In this document: one piece after another, positions 36,361 through 47,233 of the stretch
Layout of the letters: every line of letters starts with the position of its first letter
How positions within the stretch are numbered: the first letter of the stretch is position 1
Assembly (NCBI GenBank): GCA_014904845.1
Contig: MU119469.1
Location: 1 to 64,000, forward strand
DNA: 64,000 nucleotides
Source of the DNA: Acephala macrosclerotiorum
Lineage: Eukaryota; Ascomycota; Leotiomycetes; Helotiales; Mollisiaceae
Direction: 5' to 3'
Notes under the pieces: generated by a model
What the model was told of the DNA's origin: nothing
Database searches by the model: none
Seen by the model: only the letters and a program-made list of their open reading frames with translations
Translations under genes and position numbers: made by a program

Positions 36361-36915
36361 GTTCTCAGACAAAATGCACAAACGTAAATATTTTCTGGTC
36401 GATTAAGCAACCGGAGAAAGAGTCTGGAATTGTTCATCTATAAGCAGGATCCTCTGTCCCCGTTTCACCACTTTCTATTGTGTAGGCCAGGGAGGTTCTC
36501 CGCTCATGCCGTGTAAGTCCAAGACAAAATCTGGGCCACGCCTTCGGAATTACAACTGCGCGGTAAGAGAATCATATTCCTTCCCTCGGGACAAGCTCAC
36601 AATTCTAAGAATCGTACTGGTTGTAGTAGTTCGTAGTCACCACCTAACCTTCCTCATGCAAGAACTACTACGCGAGCCACGCGTCAACCGCCTTGTTCCG
36701 CTACTGAATCGGCAGATCTCCCACTCGTCAATCTCAGCCCTCGAAAGCCCTCAAACCTCGAATATTACTGCTAGGCTAGCAGAAATAGCAAGAGTGGAGT
36801 AAAGACGGGATGATACCTGCGGAGCGGGGCTAACTTAGTGCGGAGAAGGGAAAAGAGGGGTTTGATGGAGTGTGGGGTCGCGATGGTGGCTTCGGGATTC
36901 CCCCTCGTCGAAAGT
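36361..36915. other. promoter side of the TRI12-like gene
   Basis: Intergenic DNA upstream of the minus-strand TRI12-like gene. A few short frames occur near 36506-36800 without features. Confidence 0.35.
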
Positions 36916-36961
36916 GACACATGACACATGACACATGACACATGACACATGACACATGACA
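36916..36961. repeat. perfect heptamer tandem repeat (GACACAT), 6.6 copies
   Basis: Six uninterrupted GACACAT units plus GACA. The copies are identical, which points to recent expansion. It lies in intergenic DNA between two MFS genes, closer to the 3' end of the second (37190). Confidence 0.95.
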
Positions 36962-37189
36962 GTTTTCGGGGTTTTGTTGCACAGGGAAGGAGGCCAAGAT
37001 TTGGAGACAGATCTTTGGAACAGCCACCGAGGTGGAATCTTTGGTTGTTACTGATTTTGGTTTGGATCTTGGTATGCCTTTCCCTACCTACTACCATTGT
37101 CCATTTTCCCATAAGTCTATCTTACATACATGCTATCAGAAGCATACGCCACGCAAAATTCAAACACTGTGCAAAGTCGCCCCAGCCGC

Positions 37190-39051
37190 TTAATCTTTCA
37201 TGAATGCTGTCAACACCGTGTTGCGAGCAATTGCACCGCGAATCCTCTTGCCGTAAATCCAAAGTGGGATAGTCAACAGCACCACAGCAACTTGAAGATA
37301 ATTAACAAGTATTTATATAGATTATGGTAGAGAACTTACCGAATGTGCTTCCAAGAACATTGAACACATTAAGAGCTCCATCCTTTGCTAGCCAATCATT
37401 GACGAAATATGTCAAACCAAAGGTGAGCAGGTTACGAGCATTGATAGCGACGAAAGCTTCTTCGGCCAAATCTTCATAGGAGTCGATGACATATCCGAAT
37501 ACACAACCAGATTCGAATGCCGTTGCCATGTTTGCAAGCCCAAAGGTGAGAACAGGTCCAATCCAATGGGTCTGATAATGGACAGTTGCCCCGAATCCGA
37601 AGAAGCCGGTGATTCCTAGGATCAAGACTGGTACCATCAATACGAGTCTGAATTCTGGCTCGTAGATGCCGTGATTCTTCTTTGTAAGATAGAGGCAGAT
37701 CCAATCATTCAACGGACCCGAGATGACTTCTCCAAGAATCGTGAAGATGAATGGCGAAAGACTGATCAAACCAGTTTCCGATACCGAGAAGTTGTATGGA
37801 GGCAAAGTGAAGATGGAAGCGTTGACAACGCTAAAGACTACAATCCAAGTAAGACTGACACCATAGATCAGGAATGCCCATAGCACAGCCGGATACCAGA
37901 AGATGACCACAGGACGAATCATGATCTTCCACACTGGAGCATCGGTATATTTGGCACCAGTCATGAAGCGGAGAGAATGGGCGTAAGGCTCCTTTGCCTC
38001 AACTGGTGGAGTGCTATCTGGTGTTGACTTCCCTGTGGAAACTTCGTTTGTCTCGGCTTCGATTGTGGGTTTCTCAGAGTCCGAGGTGTGGATGATGGCG
38101 TTGCCGAGTCTGGCTTCGACTGGTGCTCGGATGTAGGCCGTTTCGGGGACGAAGAAGAACACTGCGAAGATGAAGATGCCAAAGAAGATGGCACAGATTC
38201 CGAAAGTCCACTTCCAGCCGATGTCCTACTTTTGTTAGACACTTCCTGCAACGTGATGAATGCGTAATGAATGAACGTACCTGGATGATATATCCAGAGA
38301 TCAAACTCCCTCCAGCGATACCACAGAGCAAGAACAAGTTCCAAGCTGCAATTCTGGTAGCCCGTTGGTGTACAAAGTACAGATCTCCAATGACATTCTG
38401 AACTAACACTTCATACGGTGCCATACCAAGACCAGCGATGATACGACTGGCGAGGAAGGATTTGTAGTTTTTTGAGACTGCTCCCCAGACGGAGCATGCG
38501 AACATGATACAAACAGCAACGATGAACACAGGGCGTCGACCATACTTCTTCGCCATCGGATTGGCAAGGAACAACGAGAGACCGATAGTCAAAATAATCC
38601 AAGCCGTCGACTGACCCAGGGTAGGAACGCTGATGTTGAGAGAAGCAGCAATGACGAGGAAGCCAGGACTCAACATAGGACCGAACGCTCCCACAACAGC
38701 AGCAGACAAACCAACAATAAGAAGAATCCCATCTTTCTTCCAAATCGGCCACTATCAAACATCAGTATGGAATTTTGAGGTTCACCCGCACGCGGGAAAT
38801 ACCCACATTGAGCGGGTCATTTGGAGAATCGGATGGCTGAGGAACCAAGATGACGTGTGAATATTTTCCGGTTCCATGCTTCAAAAGCTCTTTGGGGATA
38901 TTCTCATATTCGCGAGGCACATCCGACTGATCATTCATACAAGCTTAAGATTATCGTTAGCATGTCTCCACCACGGTTCCTGGATCTATTTTGACTTACC
39001 TGTCCCAGGGGGATGCTCGAGATGCTTATCTTCTAGAATACCGAACGCCAT
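37190..39051 (-). CDS. MFS transporter, DHA1 (HOL1/HOL3-like) family
   Basis: Five exons (39051-39000, 38943-38807, 38751-38281, 38225-37340, 37290-37190) total 1647 nt, 548 residues. N-terminal cytosolic stretch has the family-typical KHGTGKYSHVILVPQPSDSP and NDPLNWPIWKK just before helix 1, both rebuilt by splicing. About 12 helices; ANPMAKKYGRRPVF is the loop 2-3 signature. A charged central loop (about 235-285) separates the halves. This subgroup is close to yeast Hol1-type cation or polyamine importers and to fungal drug transporters. Its start faces the FAD monooxygenase start across a 971-bp divergent promoter, suggesting shared control. Substrate not known. Confidence 0.92.
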
Positions 39052-40022
39052 CTTGTCAACTCTCGAGAGCGATGGAGATTCTGATGCGTCGTCGTTGCTG
39101 GGAGGAGTCTGGACTTCCCGTCGTCGTCGGCGGCGGTAGACGTCCTTATAGAACAAAGTTCCCCTCGTTCTCCAGATCCCCAGATCTCCTTTCCTCTTTG
39201 CACAGACGTGTCGATGAAAAAGATGGAGGTGGATCAGCAATTGGTGGGAGCATCATCTTTCCCCTATCCAAATATGTCCACGCCCCAGATTCGCAGATTA
39301 GACAGGGCCCTGTCCAAATAAAATTTGCCGTCACCCCTGAAGGTGTTTCAATACTCCTTATCTATTTTTCTTTTTCTTCCCGAATGTTGGTTAATTTGAT
39401 AGGGTAGGGGTGCGGCCGGATGCATGTCCCCATGTGCCGCGGGCGTGCGTTGGACTTGGACAGCCGAGACTAGGCTTGAGGGTTTGACTGTTCTGCCGGA
39501 GGGTGGTGATGAGGCAGAACTGACCAAATTGTGAGGTGTTATGGTGCTCATATTACCGCATAGGATATATTTGATAGCTTATGTACACCAGTGTAGAAGT
39601 ATGAGTACAGCACAGACGCAGGAGGATATATCCACTTTACCATTGATGCTATTCTGTGGAGACTGGGTAAGTGGTACAGTGATTCGCTTTCGCTCCTGTG
39701 GGGCCCTGTCAATCTTGACGTCCACTGAAGAAAAGATGCCTGCTCCCTGAAGAGTAAAGTGTGGGAACTCCCCGGGATCCTTGCGGGGAGTTAGGGTTAT
39801 TCTTCAACAACCTCCCCGACAGATCATCGTTCGATTCCGGATGAAAGATGTCGTCGCGTTCTGAGGTCCGTGAATGGCAAATACTAAATATACCCCTTTG
39901 CCTCCAAATATCTCATTGATCAGTGTGTGTGGTACAGTGCTGCGCTGTAAGCTTTTCCTATCGTGCCCAATCGTGCATCTCATTCTTTGCCACTCTGCTG
40001 ATAACTTGCTTGCATTGAGGTC
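39052..40022. promoter_or_regulatory. divergent promoter region between DHA1 MFS and FAD monooxygenase
   Basis: A 971-bp non-coding interval between two divergent start codons. A TAAATATA stretch at about 39886 could be the core promoter of the monooxygenase. Near 39765-39790 there is a CTCCCCG...CGGGGAG inverted repeat (spacer ~10) capable of forming a hairpin. No factor sites can be assigned from sequence alone. Confidence 0.4.
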
Positions 40023-41593
40023 ATGGCTACATCTCAACGACCACCCAGCACGGGAATCAAAGTCATTATTGTTGGTGCTGGATTTGCTGGCTTGACGGCT
40101 GCAATTGAGTGTCATCGAAAAGGTCATGAGGTCTTGGTTCTGGAATCGTTCCCTGAGTTGAAGATTCTAGGCGATATCATCAGTTTTGCGCCAAACTCAG
40201 GGCGTATTTTTCAGCGCTGGGAGGGTGTTGATGCGAGGCTCGATCCGATCATTCACAAGAGTGATGGATTGCGGATCAAGACCTGGAAGGGAGAGGATTT
40301 GACGAAGCAGACTTGGGGAGAGGAAGGAAAAAAGTTCGGCAAAGCTTATAATGGACATGTAAGGATGTTTGGAATTTTCGTGTGTTGTTGAGACACTCTG
40401 TCTGTTTTCATGAAATTCGTGCAATTCTTTTCCTCCAACGTTCTTGAATTCCATGTTTTGTCGGCAGTGGAAGTACTGCGCTGACCTTCTAAGCGAGGAG
40501 AAATTCACGAGATAGTATATTATCATGCCCTAGAGATAGGAATCGACATTCGTCTAGATCACAAGGTTGAAGACTACTTTGAGACTGAAAGCGAAGCTGG
40601 TGTGATCGCAAACGGGGAGCGCTTCACGTGCGACGTTGTGCTCGCAGCAGATGGTGTACGTTCCAAAGGAAGAACTATCGTCCTTGGGTACGAAGACAAG
40701 CCCAAGTCCTCGGGTTACGCAATTTACCGCACTTGGTTTGATTCTGCAGTGCTGGCGGACGATCTAGATACCGCATGGATGGTGACGAATGGAGACCGTC
40801 ACTGCTGTTGGATAGGTGAGTTTCAGAACTGTACAGGATGAGGAAGATTCCAGACTGATTCGAAACGTACAGGTCCTGATATTCATTTCATTGCTGCATC
40901 CATCAAGAATGGAAAGGACTTTTCCTGGGTTTGTACGCATAAGGTGGGATCAAACGAACTTGACGATGACTCGCAGCTGACTTGATTTAGGACGAAGCAG
41001 ACGTGGAAGAGGGCTGGCAAGAGACTGCCCCATTATCAGACGCTTTTAGAGTGTTGGAGGGATGGGATCCAGTTGTGCTGAAAATTCTAAAAGCTACGCC
41101 TGATCCTTTGATCGACTGGAAGCTAGTCTACAGAGACCCCTTGCCAACTTGGATTTCTCCAAAGAGGAGAATTGCTCTGATTGGAGACGCGGCCCATCCG
41201 TTCCTTCCAACTTCCATTCAAGGAGCTTCGCAAGCAATGGAAGATGGAGCAACAATGGCGGTGTGCTTGACCAAAAGTGGAAAGGCCCATGTACAAGAAG
41301 GTGTTGCGGCATTCGAAGCCTTGAGATACGAGAGAGTGCGTGCTGCTCAGAAGACTGGAGAGGATACACGAAATATGTGGCACAAAGCCGACTTTGACGA
41401 CGTCAAGAAGAACCCAGACAGCATGAAGCTAAAGAGAGAGGACTGGCTGTTGAACTTCGATGCAGAGGAATATGCAGAGAAGAACTACGCTGCTACAGTG
41501 GCGTTGCTGGGGGATCCAGTGGCGGTGAGGCAGTTGAATGTGCCAAGCAGAACTGAAGTTCCCACCTCGATTCATGTTGCTGCTTCTGCGTAG
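40023..41593 (+). CDS. FAD-dependent monooxygenase, salicylate-hydroxylase-like
   Basis: Four exons (40023-40358, 40494-40815, 40873-40943, 40991-41593) give 443 residues. The first intron is 135 nt; I placed its acceptor (CTTCTAAG) because it gives RGEIHEI, the usual family sequence. Motifs: GxGxxG in IIVGAGFAGLTAAIEC (about 14-29), DG motif VLAADGVRS (near 175), GD motif RRIALIGDAAHPFLPT (near 298-313), followed by the GASQAMEDGA helix. Length and motif order fit class A flavin monooxygenases that hydroxylate aromatic acids with NAD(P)H and O2. No membrane segment. It pairs divergently with an MFS gene and is followed by a P450. Substrate unknown. Confidence 0.92.
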
Positions 41594-42097
41594 ATACAGT
41601 AATCTAGAACAAACAAATGTAATTTCGTATCCCTAGATATTTAATATTTAGCATCGAATTAGAGGCCTCGAGAATTTCCTCTTAGCTTTTCCATTCGATT
41701 AGGACCACCAGGTAACTTTGATAAAATCTGCAGCACAATCAAATTGTTCCGAGACACTTGCCGAGAATAATTACCGAAATCCATAAACAGTCCGAATCAA
41801 AGGACGCAGCCACAAGGCGCCACAAACAAAAGATAATCAGTTCGGGGAGGAAGGGTCCGGCGATTGGAGGAACAGAAACGGCTTAGGGCTCTGCTCGGGT
41901 CAACTGCAGAACCCTGCAGCCACCCCATACGGCCCCGCGGCACGCTGGAGAGCCTATACGGAGTTTCCCCCACTTGTGGTTCGGAGGCTGGAGAACGCTA
42001 TGAAAGCCTCAAAATTTGTTGAAAGTTCGCCAAACGAGAAGAGACTCCTTCCTTTCGCATCAATTGCCAACTTGAAGGTTTTTGGAAACAAGCGACA
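41594..42097. other. intergenic, promoter of the P450 gene
   Basis: About 500 bp between the monooxygenase stop and the P450 start, same orientation. GC-rich blocks near 41880-41950; no recognised element. Confidence 0.4.
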
Positions 42098-43784
42098 ATG
42101 TCTTTCGTGTCGGTGTTCTTCTCGTGGTACACATGGGCTGGTCTCATCGCCTTCCCTATAATCGTCCTCCTGAATGATATCTGGACATGGTCTCGCATGC
42201 CTAAGGGACCTATGCCCCTTCCATTTATTGGTAATCGGTTACCAAAGAACAAGCCCTGGATACAATTTCAAGAGTGGTCCAAGAAGTATGGCCCAATCTA
42301 CACAATAGTAACTGACCCTTCTCTTTGTTCGCCTCCTCGATTTTGCCGCGTAGTACCTCTCGCTTCTACCTCTTTGCAGAGAACATGGTACTGATTCCTC
42401 GCAGTGGGTCGGGAGAAGGCCTTCTCTCATAATATCCGATCCTGAGATAGCCGTTGACCTGATGGAGAAACGGTCCACCAAGTACTCCTCCCGACCGAGA
42501 TTCGTCGTGATGGGCGAGATACTCCGTACCGGTTCGGTCCTTGTTCAGCCATACGGCAAAGATTGGTCCATTAGGCGGAAGCTGCTGCATCGGGCCATGA
42601 CACCAGCTGCACTTCGGACATATAAGCCTCGACAAGAGGCAGAGTCCACGCGTTTGGCCTTCCAGGTGCTGCAGAACCCGAGCAATTGGGAACGTGCTTT
42701 TGATCGCTTCACTGCAAGTGTGGTCTTCTCGATTGCGTATGGTCATCGTATCGACTCAGTTGATGCGAAAATTGTCCGAGACCGGTTGGAATTCATGCAG
42801 TTCATGGCCTCATTGAATGTACCTGGCGCCTACATGGCGGAGAAGTTTCCAATCTTGAAGTATATACCAAGTTCGATCGCCCCATGGAAGCGGGACATTG
42901 AAGAGCATGCTCAAGCTGAAACGAATTCCAGCCTTGCTTTAGTTGAAGGTGTGAGGCAGGACATTAGAATCGGGAAGGAGAAAGGACACGCGGTCGCTCC
43001 TTCCCTGACCCAAGCTTTGCTTGCTGTTCGGGATGAGGAGAAGATTCCACTTTCGGACAAAGATTTCTCGGTCGTGCCAGCGTCGTTGTTTGGAGCAGGT
43101 TCTGATACCACCGCGTCTACCTTGTGTTCGGCTATGTTAGCCTTCGTCACACATCCCTACGTTCTGGATGCAGCGCACGCTGAGATGGATGCTGTAATCG
43201 GAACCGAGCGAACGCCAACTTTCGACGACGAAAAAGATTTGCCGTATCTTCGTGCTTTGTGCAAAGAAGTGCTGAGGTGGCGTCCCGTTGCGGTTCTAGG
43301 AGGAACGCCTCACGCGTCGAGCGAGGATGATGACTATCAGGGATGGCGCATTCCTTCTGGAACCACAATACTCGGTAACTCTTGGGCCATCAACTTGAAT
43401 GAAGAGTACTACCCCAATCCTCAGCATTTCAATCCAGCCAGGTTCCTTGATGAGAAAGATCCTAGATATCAATCCAAACTCAAGGGAGTGAAGAGTCATC
43501 CTGCGAAAGCAGGACATTCGAGCTTTGGGTGGGGTCGGAGGATTTGTCCCGGGGCTGATCTTGCAGCGAATTCGCTATTCATCGCACTTTCGAAGCTCGT
43601 CTGGAGTTTCGATATTCTTCCTACTAGGGAGTATGACACATTTGACTATACGGATGGCTTCAACATTCGTCCCAAGCCATTCGATTGTCAGATTCGGATC
43701 AGAAGCGACAATCACTTGGCGACTTTGGAGAAGGAGAAAATTGCTGCTGACAAGTACATGGAGCTCTTCCCAGCTTTTGAGTAG
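42098..43784 (+). CDS. cytochrome P450 monooxygenase
   Basis: Two exons (42098-42307, 42405-43784) give 529 residues; the 97-nt intron joins IYTI to WVGRRP, a usual fungal P450 sequence. An N-terminal membrane anchor (about residues 9-27) is followed by the proline hinge PKGPMPLPFIGN. Oxygen-binding I-helix motif is FGAGSDTTAST (about 288-298), the ExxR motif is in KEVLRW (about 345), and the heme loop is FGWGRRICPG with the cysteine ligand near residue 445. Expected at the ER membrane with a P450 reductase. The layout suggests the CYP group that contains O-methylsterigmatocystin-oxidoreductase-like enzymes, but I cannot assign a CYP number. Context: neighbouring flavin monooxygenase. Confidence 0.95.
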
Positions 43785-43979
43785 TTCTCCGATGTTATTG
43801 TTTAAGAGGCAGTGCATCTCGACTGTGACTTCTGGTGTATGTGGCCAATAAGCCTTTTAAGCTAGAAAGCAGATGTACATACCTGCGAGTAATGCGAGCC
43901 ATGGAAGTCCTTCTTGGGCGGAATGCCATCATATTATACAAATATACATTATGGTTATGACCGCGATTAGGCGTATCGT

Positions 43980-45376
43980 TTACTTCTTCTCGTCGTCCTC
44001 ATTATTCTTACACGCGCCATCAAAGTCTCCATAAATTTCCATTCCTCGCCTGACAATTTCAGTGAACTGGTCAAAATTGCAGGACGCGCCAGGTCCATCT
44101 GCACAACTTGGGATTGGTCTTGGAGCACTGTTCGCAATAATTCGAACATATTCTAGGTCATCTTCTGGGTCCATCGACACAGTATTGCAAGTGAGTTTCT
44201 CAATGCCCACATGACCGAGGAAAGGAATGAGTTCAGCCATCTTCCAAGATCTAGACCAGTTGATGTGGTCTGTGGGAAATTCTTCGGCATACGCGTTTGA
44301 AGAGTTGAATAGTCCAAGAGCTGTTGCGATGAAAGGAGGAACCTCTCGATGCGTGAATGCGAGGAAAAATCGTTGTCCGTCGTCATCTGGGATCTTGGAG
44401 TCCGTGTGTCGAGCAGTATAGAACTTGGACATCAATTGAGATGTCGTATTCAGCCATGGAAAGCCTAAATAGGGTGATAAAGGATTTCCATGTCCGACCA
44501 TTCGAGAATACTTCAAGTCCCAGGCGTATTCATATACCATCCATTCATCATCGGTGAACACATCGCGGATGTCGCTTTTCTTCCCATTGATGGCTGATTC
44601 ATATTCACAAAGTTGTTGAAGCCCCATAATGTCTGTCTGCTCCAACTCCACTGGCGAATGCTTTTGTAACCGTTTTATGATGGGAATCGTGTATTTCGAC
44701 GTGAACTGTCTTTGTTCTTCGTTTCCTGGCTCTTTCGAGAATGCCTTGCAGGCTTTGTGAGGATCTTGAGCATGGAAGGAGGACCTGTTCAGCAGAATCT
44801 CCTCCACCTCAACCTCCTGCGGAAATACTTGCACAAATACTGCAGCTGTGTCTTTGGTTCGAGATTTCTTGTCTACGTATATCGTCTTCGTTGTTGGGAA
44901 TAGCTTTGGGTATCTTGAGAGTAGGTGCTTGCCGACTTTCTTCGAATCCCTAATACCTTGAGGTGTGATTTGCTCCAATTGATTGTCTGGATCATTTATT
45001 GGGTTTTCCCATTTGTCCAAAAAATACATTGATCCCTTCCATCCTTTCCTTTTCTTCCCAGAAAATGCGGCATATGTGGTATTGAGTTTCTTTAGAAATG
45101 GTTCAATATATCGCTCGTAGTCGTCGTCGTTGGCGTAAATTGAGCATGGAGGATCAGGTACGAAGCAGCTGTCATTTCACAACCTCGTGGCGCTGAGTGA
45201 TCAAGACCAGATCCAATCGCGTCGAAGTAGGGCGAGATTCCTGGTAGATGTAGTAGGGCATCGAATGTGTATCCTTCTGTGTGCGATTGAGGAAAGAGGG
45301 GTATTTGTGCGGGTGCGACTAGGGAGCAGAAGTGCGACAGGGCAAGGACTGCCACAGAACTCCATGTTGGGAGCAT
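43980..45376 (-). CDS. histidine acid phosphatase (secreted), with an apparent frameshift at the active site
   Basis: An N-terminal frame (45376-45150) encodes a signal peptide (about residues 1-23) and GISPYFDAIGSGLDHSAPRGC; a second phase from about 45149 to 43980 continues with IYANDDDYERYIEPFLKKLN and the rest, including THREVPPFIATALGLFN near the position of the proton-donor region. The two join if one base is missing in the GCTCAATT stretch, giving about 465 residues, the normal length. At this point the active-site Arg-His pair is read as Leu-His (YLILHA). No intron can bridge the two phases. Known family role: phosphate release from phytate or other monoesters outside the cell. The gene may be a pseudogene or carry an assembly error. 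Confidence 0.7.
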
Positions 45377-46322
45377 TTTTGAAGCTTTATTTTGACAAAG
45401 TTATTTGCATTGTTGACATTTTTCCACCGCAGTGAACTTTTCTTGGCTGCGTCCAGGCATGATGCTGTCATGATCTGCCTTACCGAGGTGGGAATAGGGA
45501 ATAGGGGGAGTTGCCCTTCTACTTTCTCGAGGTGTTGCTAAGCGAATGCGAAGCTACGGGAGCTCGAGGAGTAAGCTGAGGTTCCAAGCAATGGTGCATG
45601 GTTAAATTTCCGTTCTTTATGTAGGAGGGCTCGCGGTCTTTTGGTTTTCAGGCTAGAGCTTTTTCACAGACCCAGATATAACCCGCCCGACGCTGCCGAG
45701 TGCCGAGAGTTTGTGCAATTCATTGAACAGTGAACTGAGTTTGAGACGCACAATATTGCCAGACTTGTCTTGTCATGTCACGAAACTTCATATACAAGTG
45801 CAATGAATGTCGGAGAAGAAAGATCAATGTAGGGAGCGTGTCTGAAACTTTCTGCGAATGCATGGCTAATTGTTCGGAAGCGTACTAGGGAATAGCCCAA
45901 AAGCAGATGATGCGAGGAGAGCAACGTCGATGACTGTCCAGGCTATGAGCCCGGTCTGACTGGAAGTGCATTTGTGTAAGTGTTGTCTTCTTGCAGAGAA
46001 GCGCTTGGGCGCGGTCGTACAAAATTGGCAATCATCTCTCTTGCTGACTAAATCGGTTTGCAGGAATTTGAGCACTGCTAAGACCGAGCCTAGAAGGAGG
46101 GTGCTTGCAAGGGAGAGATCTTTAAGCCTTATCGGCACTCAAACTTTACCCGCTGAGAATCGCCCATGTATGGGCACTTCCCCGGACCCCCAAACTCTCA
46201 ATTCAGATCGTCATTGCATACCTTCGTCATGGCGTTACTGAGCTGCCGGATGTCTGAAGACCAAAAACGATATCTCACTGCTTTGGTTCTTGGAGTTACC
46301 AGATATGGTCAGCTGAGGACCT
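45377..46322. other. intergenic with one small membrane-protein-like frame
   Basis: Mostly featureless. A 90-codon minus-strand frame (46138-45866) has two hydrophobic segments flanking a C..C pair; it could be a small membrane or secreted protein but overlaps no family I know. Just upstream of it on the plus strand, near 45775, is a CNECRRRKIN segment that resembles the start of a Zn2Cys6 domain but soon meets no second half. Confidence 0.35.
45866..46138 (-). CDS. small hypothetical protein with two hydrophobic segments
   Basis: The frame has 90 codons. Residues 9-26 and 64-85 are hydrophobic enough for membrane helices, with a basic, Cys-containing loop (DDCQFC) between them. No homology recognised. 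Short length and lack of context make this a weak call; it may be a chance frame. Confidence 0.2.
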   Translation of the reverse strand: MPIRLKDLSLASTLLLGSVLAVLKFLQTDLVSKRDDCQFCTTAPKRFSARRQHLHKCTSSQTGLIAWTVIDVALLASSAFGLFPSTLPNN

Positions 46323-47016
46323 TTGCTCAATCACACATTGAAAGCACTGAAGACTCTTCGAGGAATGACTTGTGACGAAAAGGTGCACATTGATATGTTA
46401 GTAAGCGACGCAGAAGACCAACCATGGAATTTCTCCCAAAAATTCGACTACATTCACGCCCGCGCCATGCTCTCCTGCTTCCGCTCCCCCTCCTGGGTAA
46501 TCCACCAAGCCTTCGGCGCCCTCTCCCCAGGCGGCTACCTCGAATTACAAGACCCCCAAATGCCCATAACCTGTATCGACTCCACCATGTCCGGCACCGC
46601 TCTTGAACACTGGAATACCGTGGTTTCCCAAGCCGCTGAAAAGCTTGGGAGAGCTGTTACGAATTCGAAAAATTACGGGAGGTATATGGAGGAAGCGGGG
46701 TTTGTGGATATTGTTGAGAAGCATTTCTTCTGGCAGTTGAATAGTTAGCCGAAAGGGAGGAGAGAGAAACTGATTGCGTTGTGGACGTAGCAGAATTTAT
46801 TGGATGGAATTCAGGCGATGAGTATGGTGGTGTTGACGAGGGCGCTGGGGTGGACGAGGGAGGAGGTTGAGGTGTTGCTTATGGATGTGAGGAGGGATAT
46901 TAAAAATCGGAATATTCATGCGTATATCGACGTGTAAGTTACTCGAGAGTGTCCCTGATATTGAGAAATACTGACTAGATGACAGAGTCGTCTCCTATGG
47001 ACGGAAACCTGAGTGA
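46323..47016 (+). pseudogene. LaeA-like SAM-dependent methyltransferase, decayed
   Basis: The reading frame carries the class I methyltransferase middle and C-terminus: DAEDQPWNFSQKFDYIHAR, GALSPGGYLELQD (post-I region) and, after two in-frame TAG codons at 46746 and 46788, PKGRREKLIALWT, QNLLDGIQAMSMVV and LGWTREEVEVLLMDVRRD. An intact intron (46934-46985, GTAAGT donor) then joins to a short last exon reading SYGRKPE. The first TAG sits where the family normally has Trp (NTWPKG). No glycine-rich SAM motif I could be found upstream, so the N-terminal part is gone or unreadable. Almost certainly non-functional. Confidence 0.65.
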
Positions 47017-47233
47017 GAGGTTGATCTAAACAATAAATAATCTGTGTCGTGAAGCTGTACATGAGAGAGCGCGCATCTTCGTCACAATATGCGGAATGGT
47101 GGGAGTGTGAAGCCCTAACCTCAGCTGTTTGGAAGTGCTGCTTGGGGAGGCGGAACATAGAGGCTTTTTTCGATGGTGACTTAAGAACGGTCTTTCATCC
47201 ATGGTGGTAGAAATTTTATTCTGGGGCTCATGA

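Noticed and set aside
39820..39845. GTTCGATTCC, like a tRNA B box
   Set aside because: The flanking bases do not pair as a T-arm and no A box or acceptor stem fits at the right distance.
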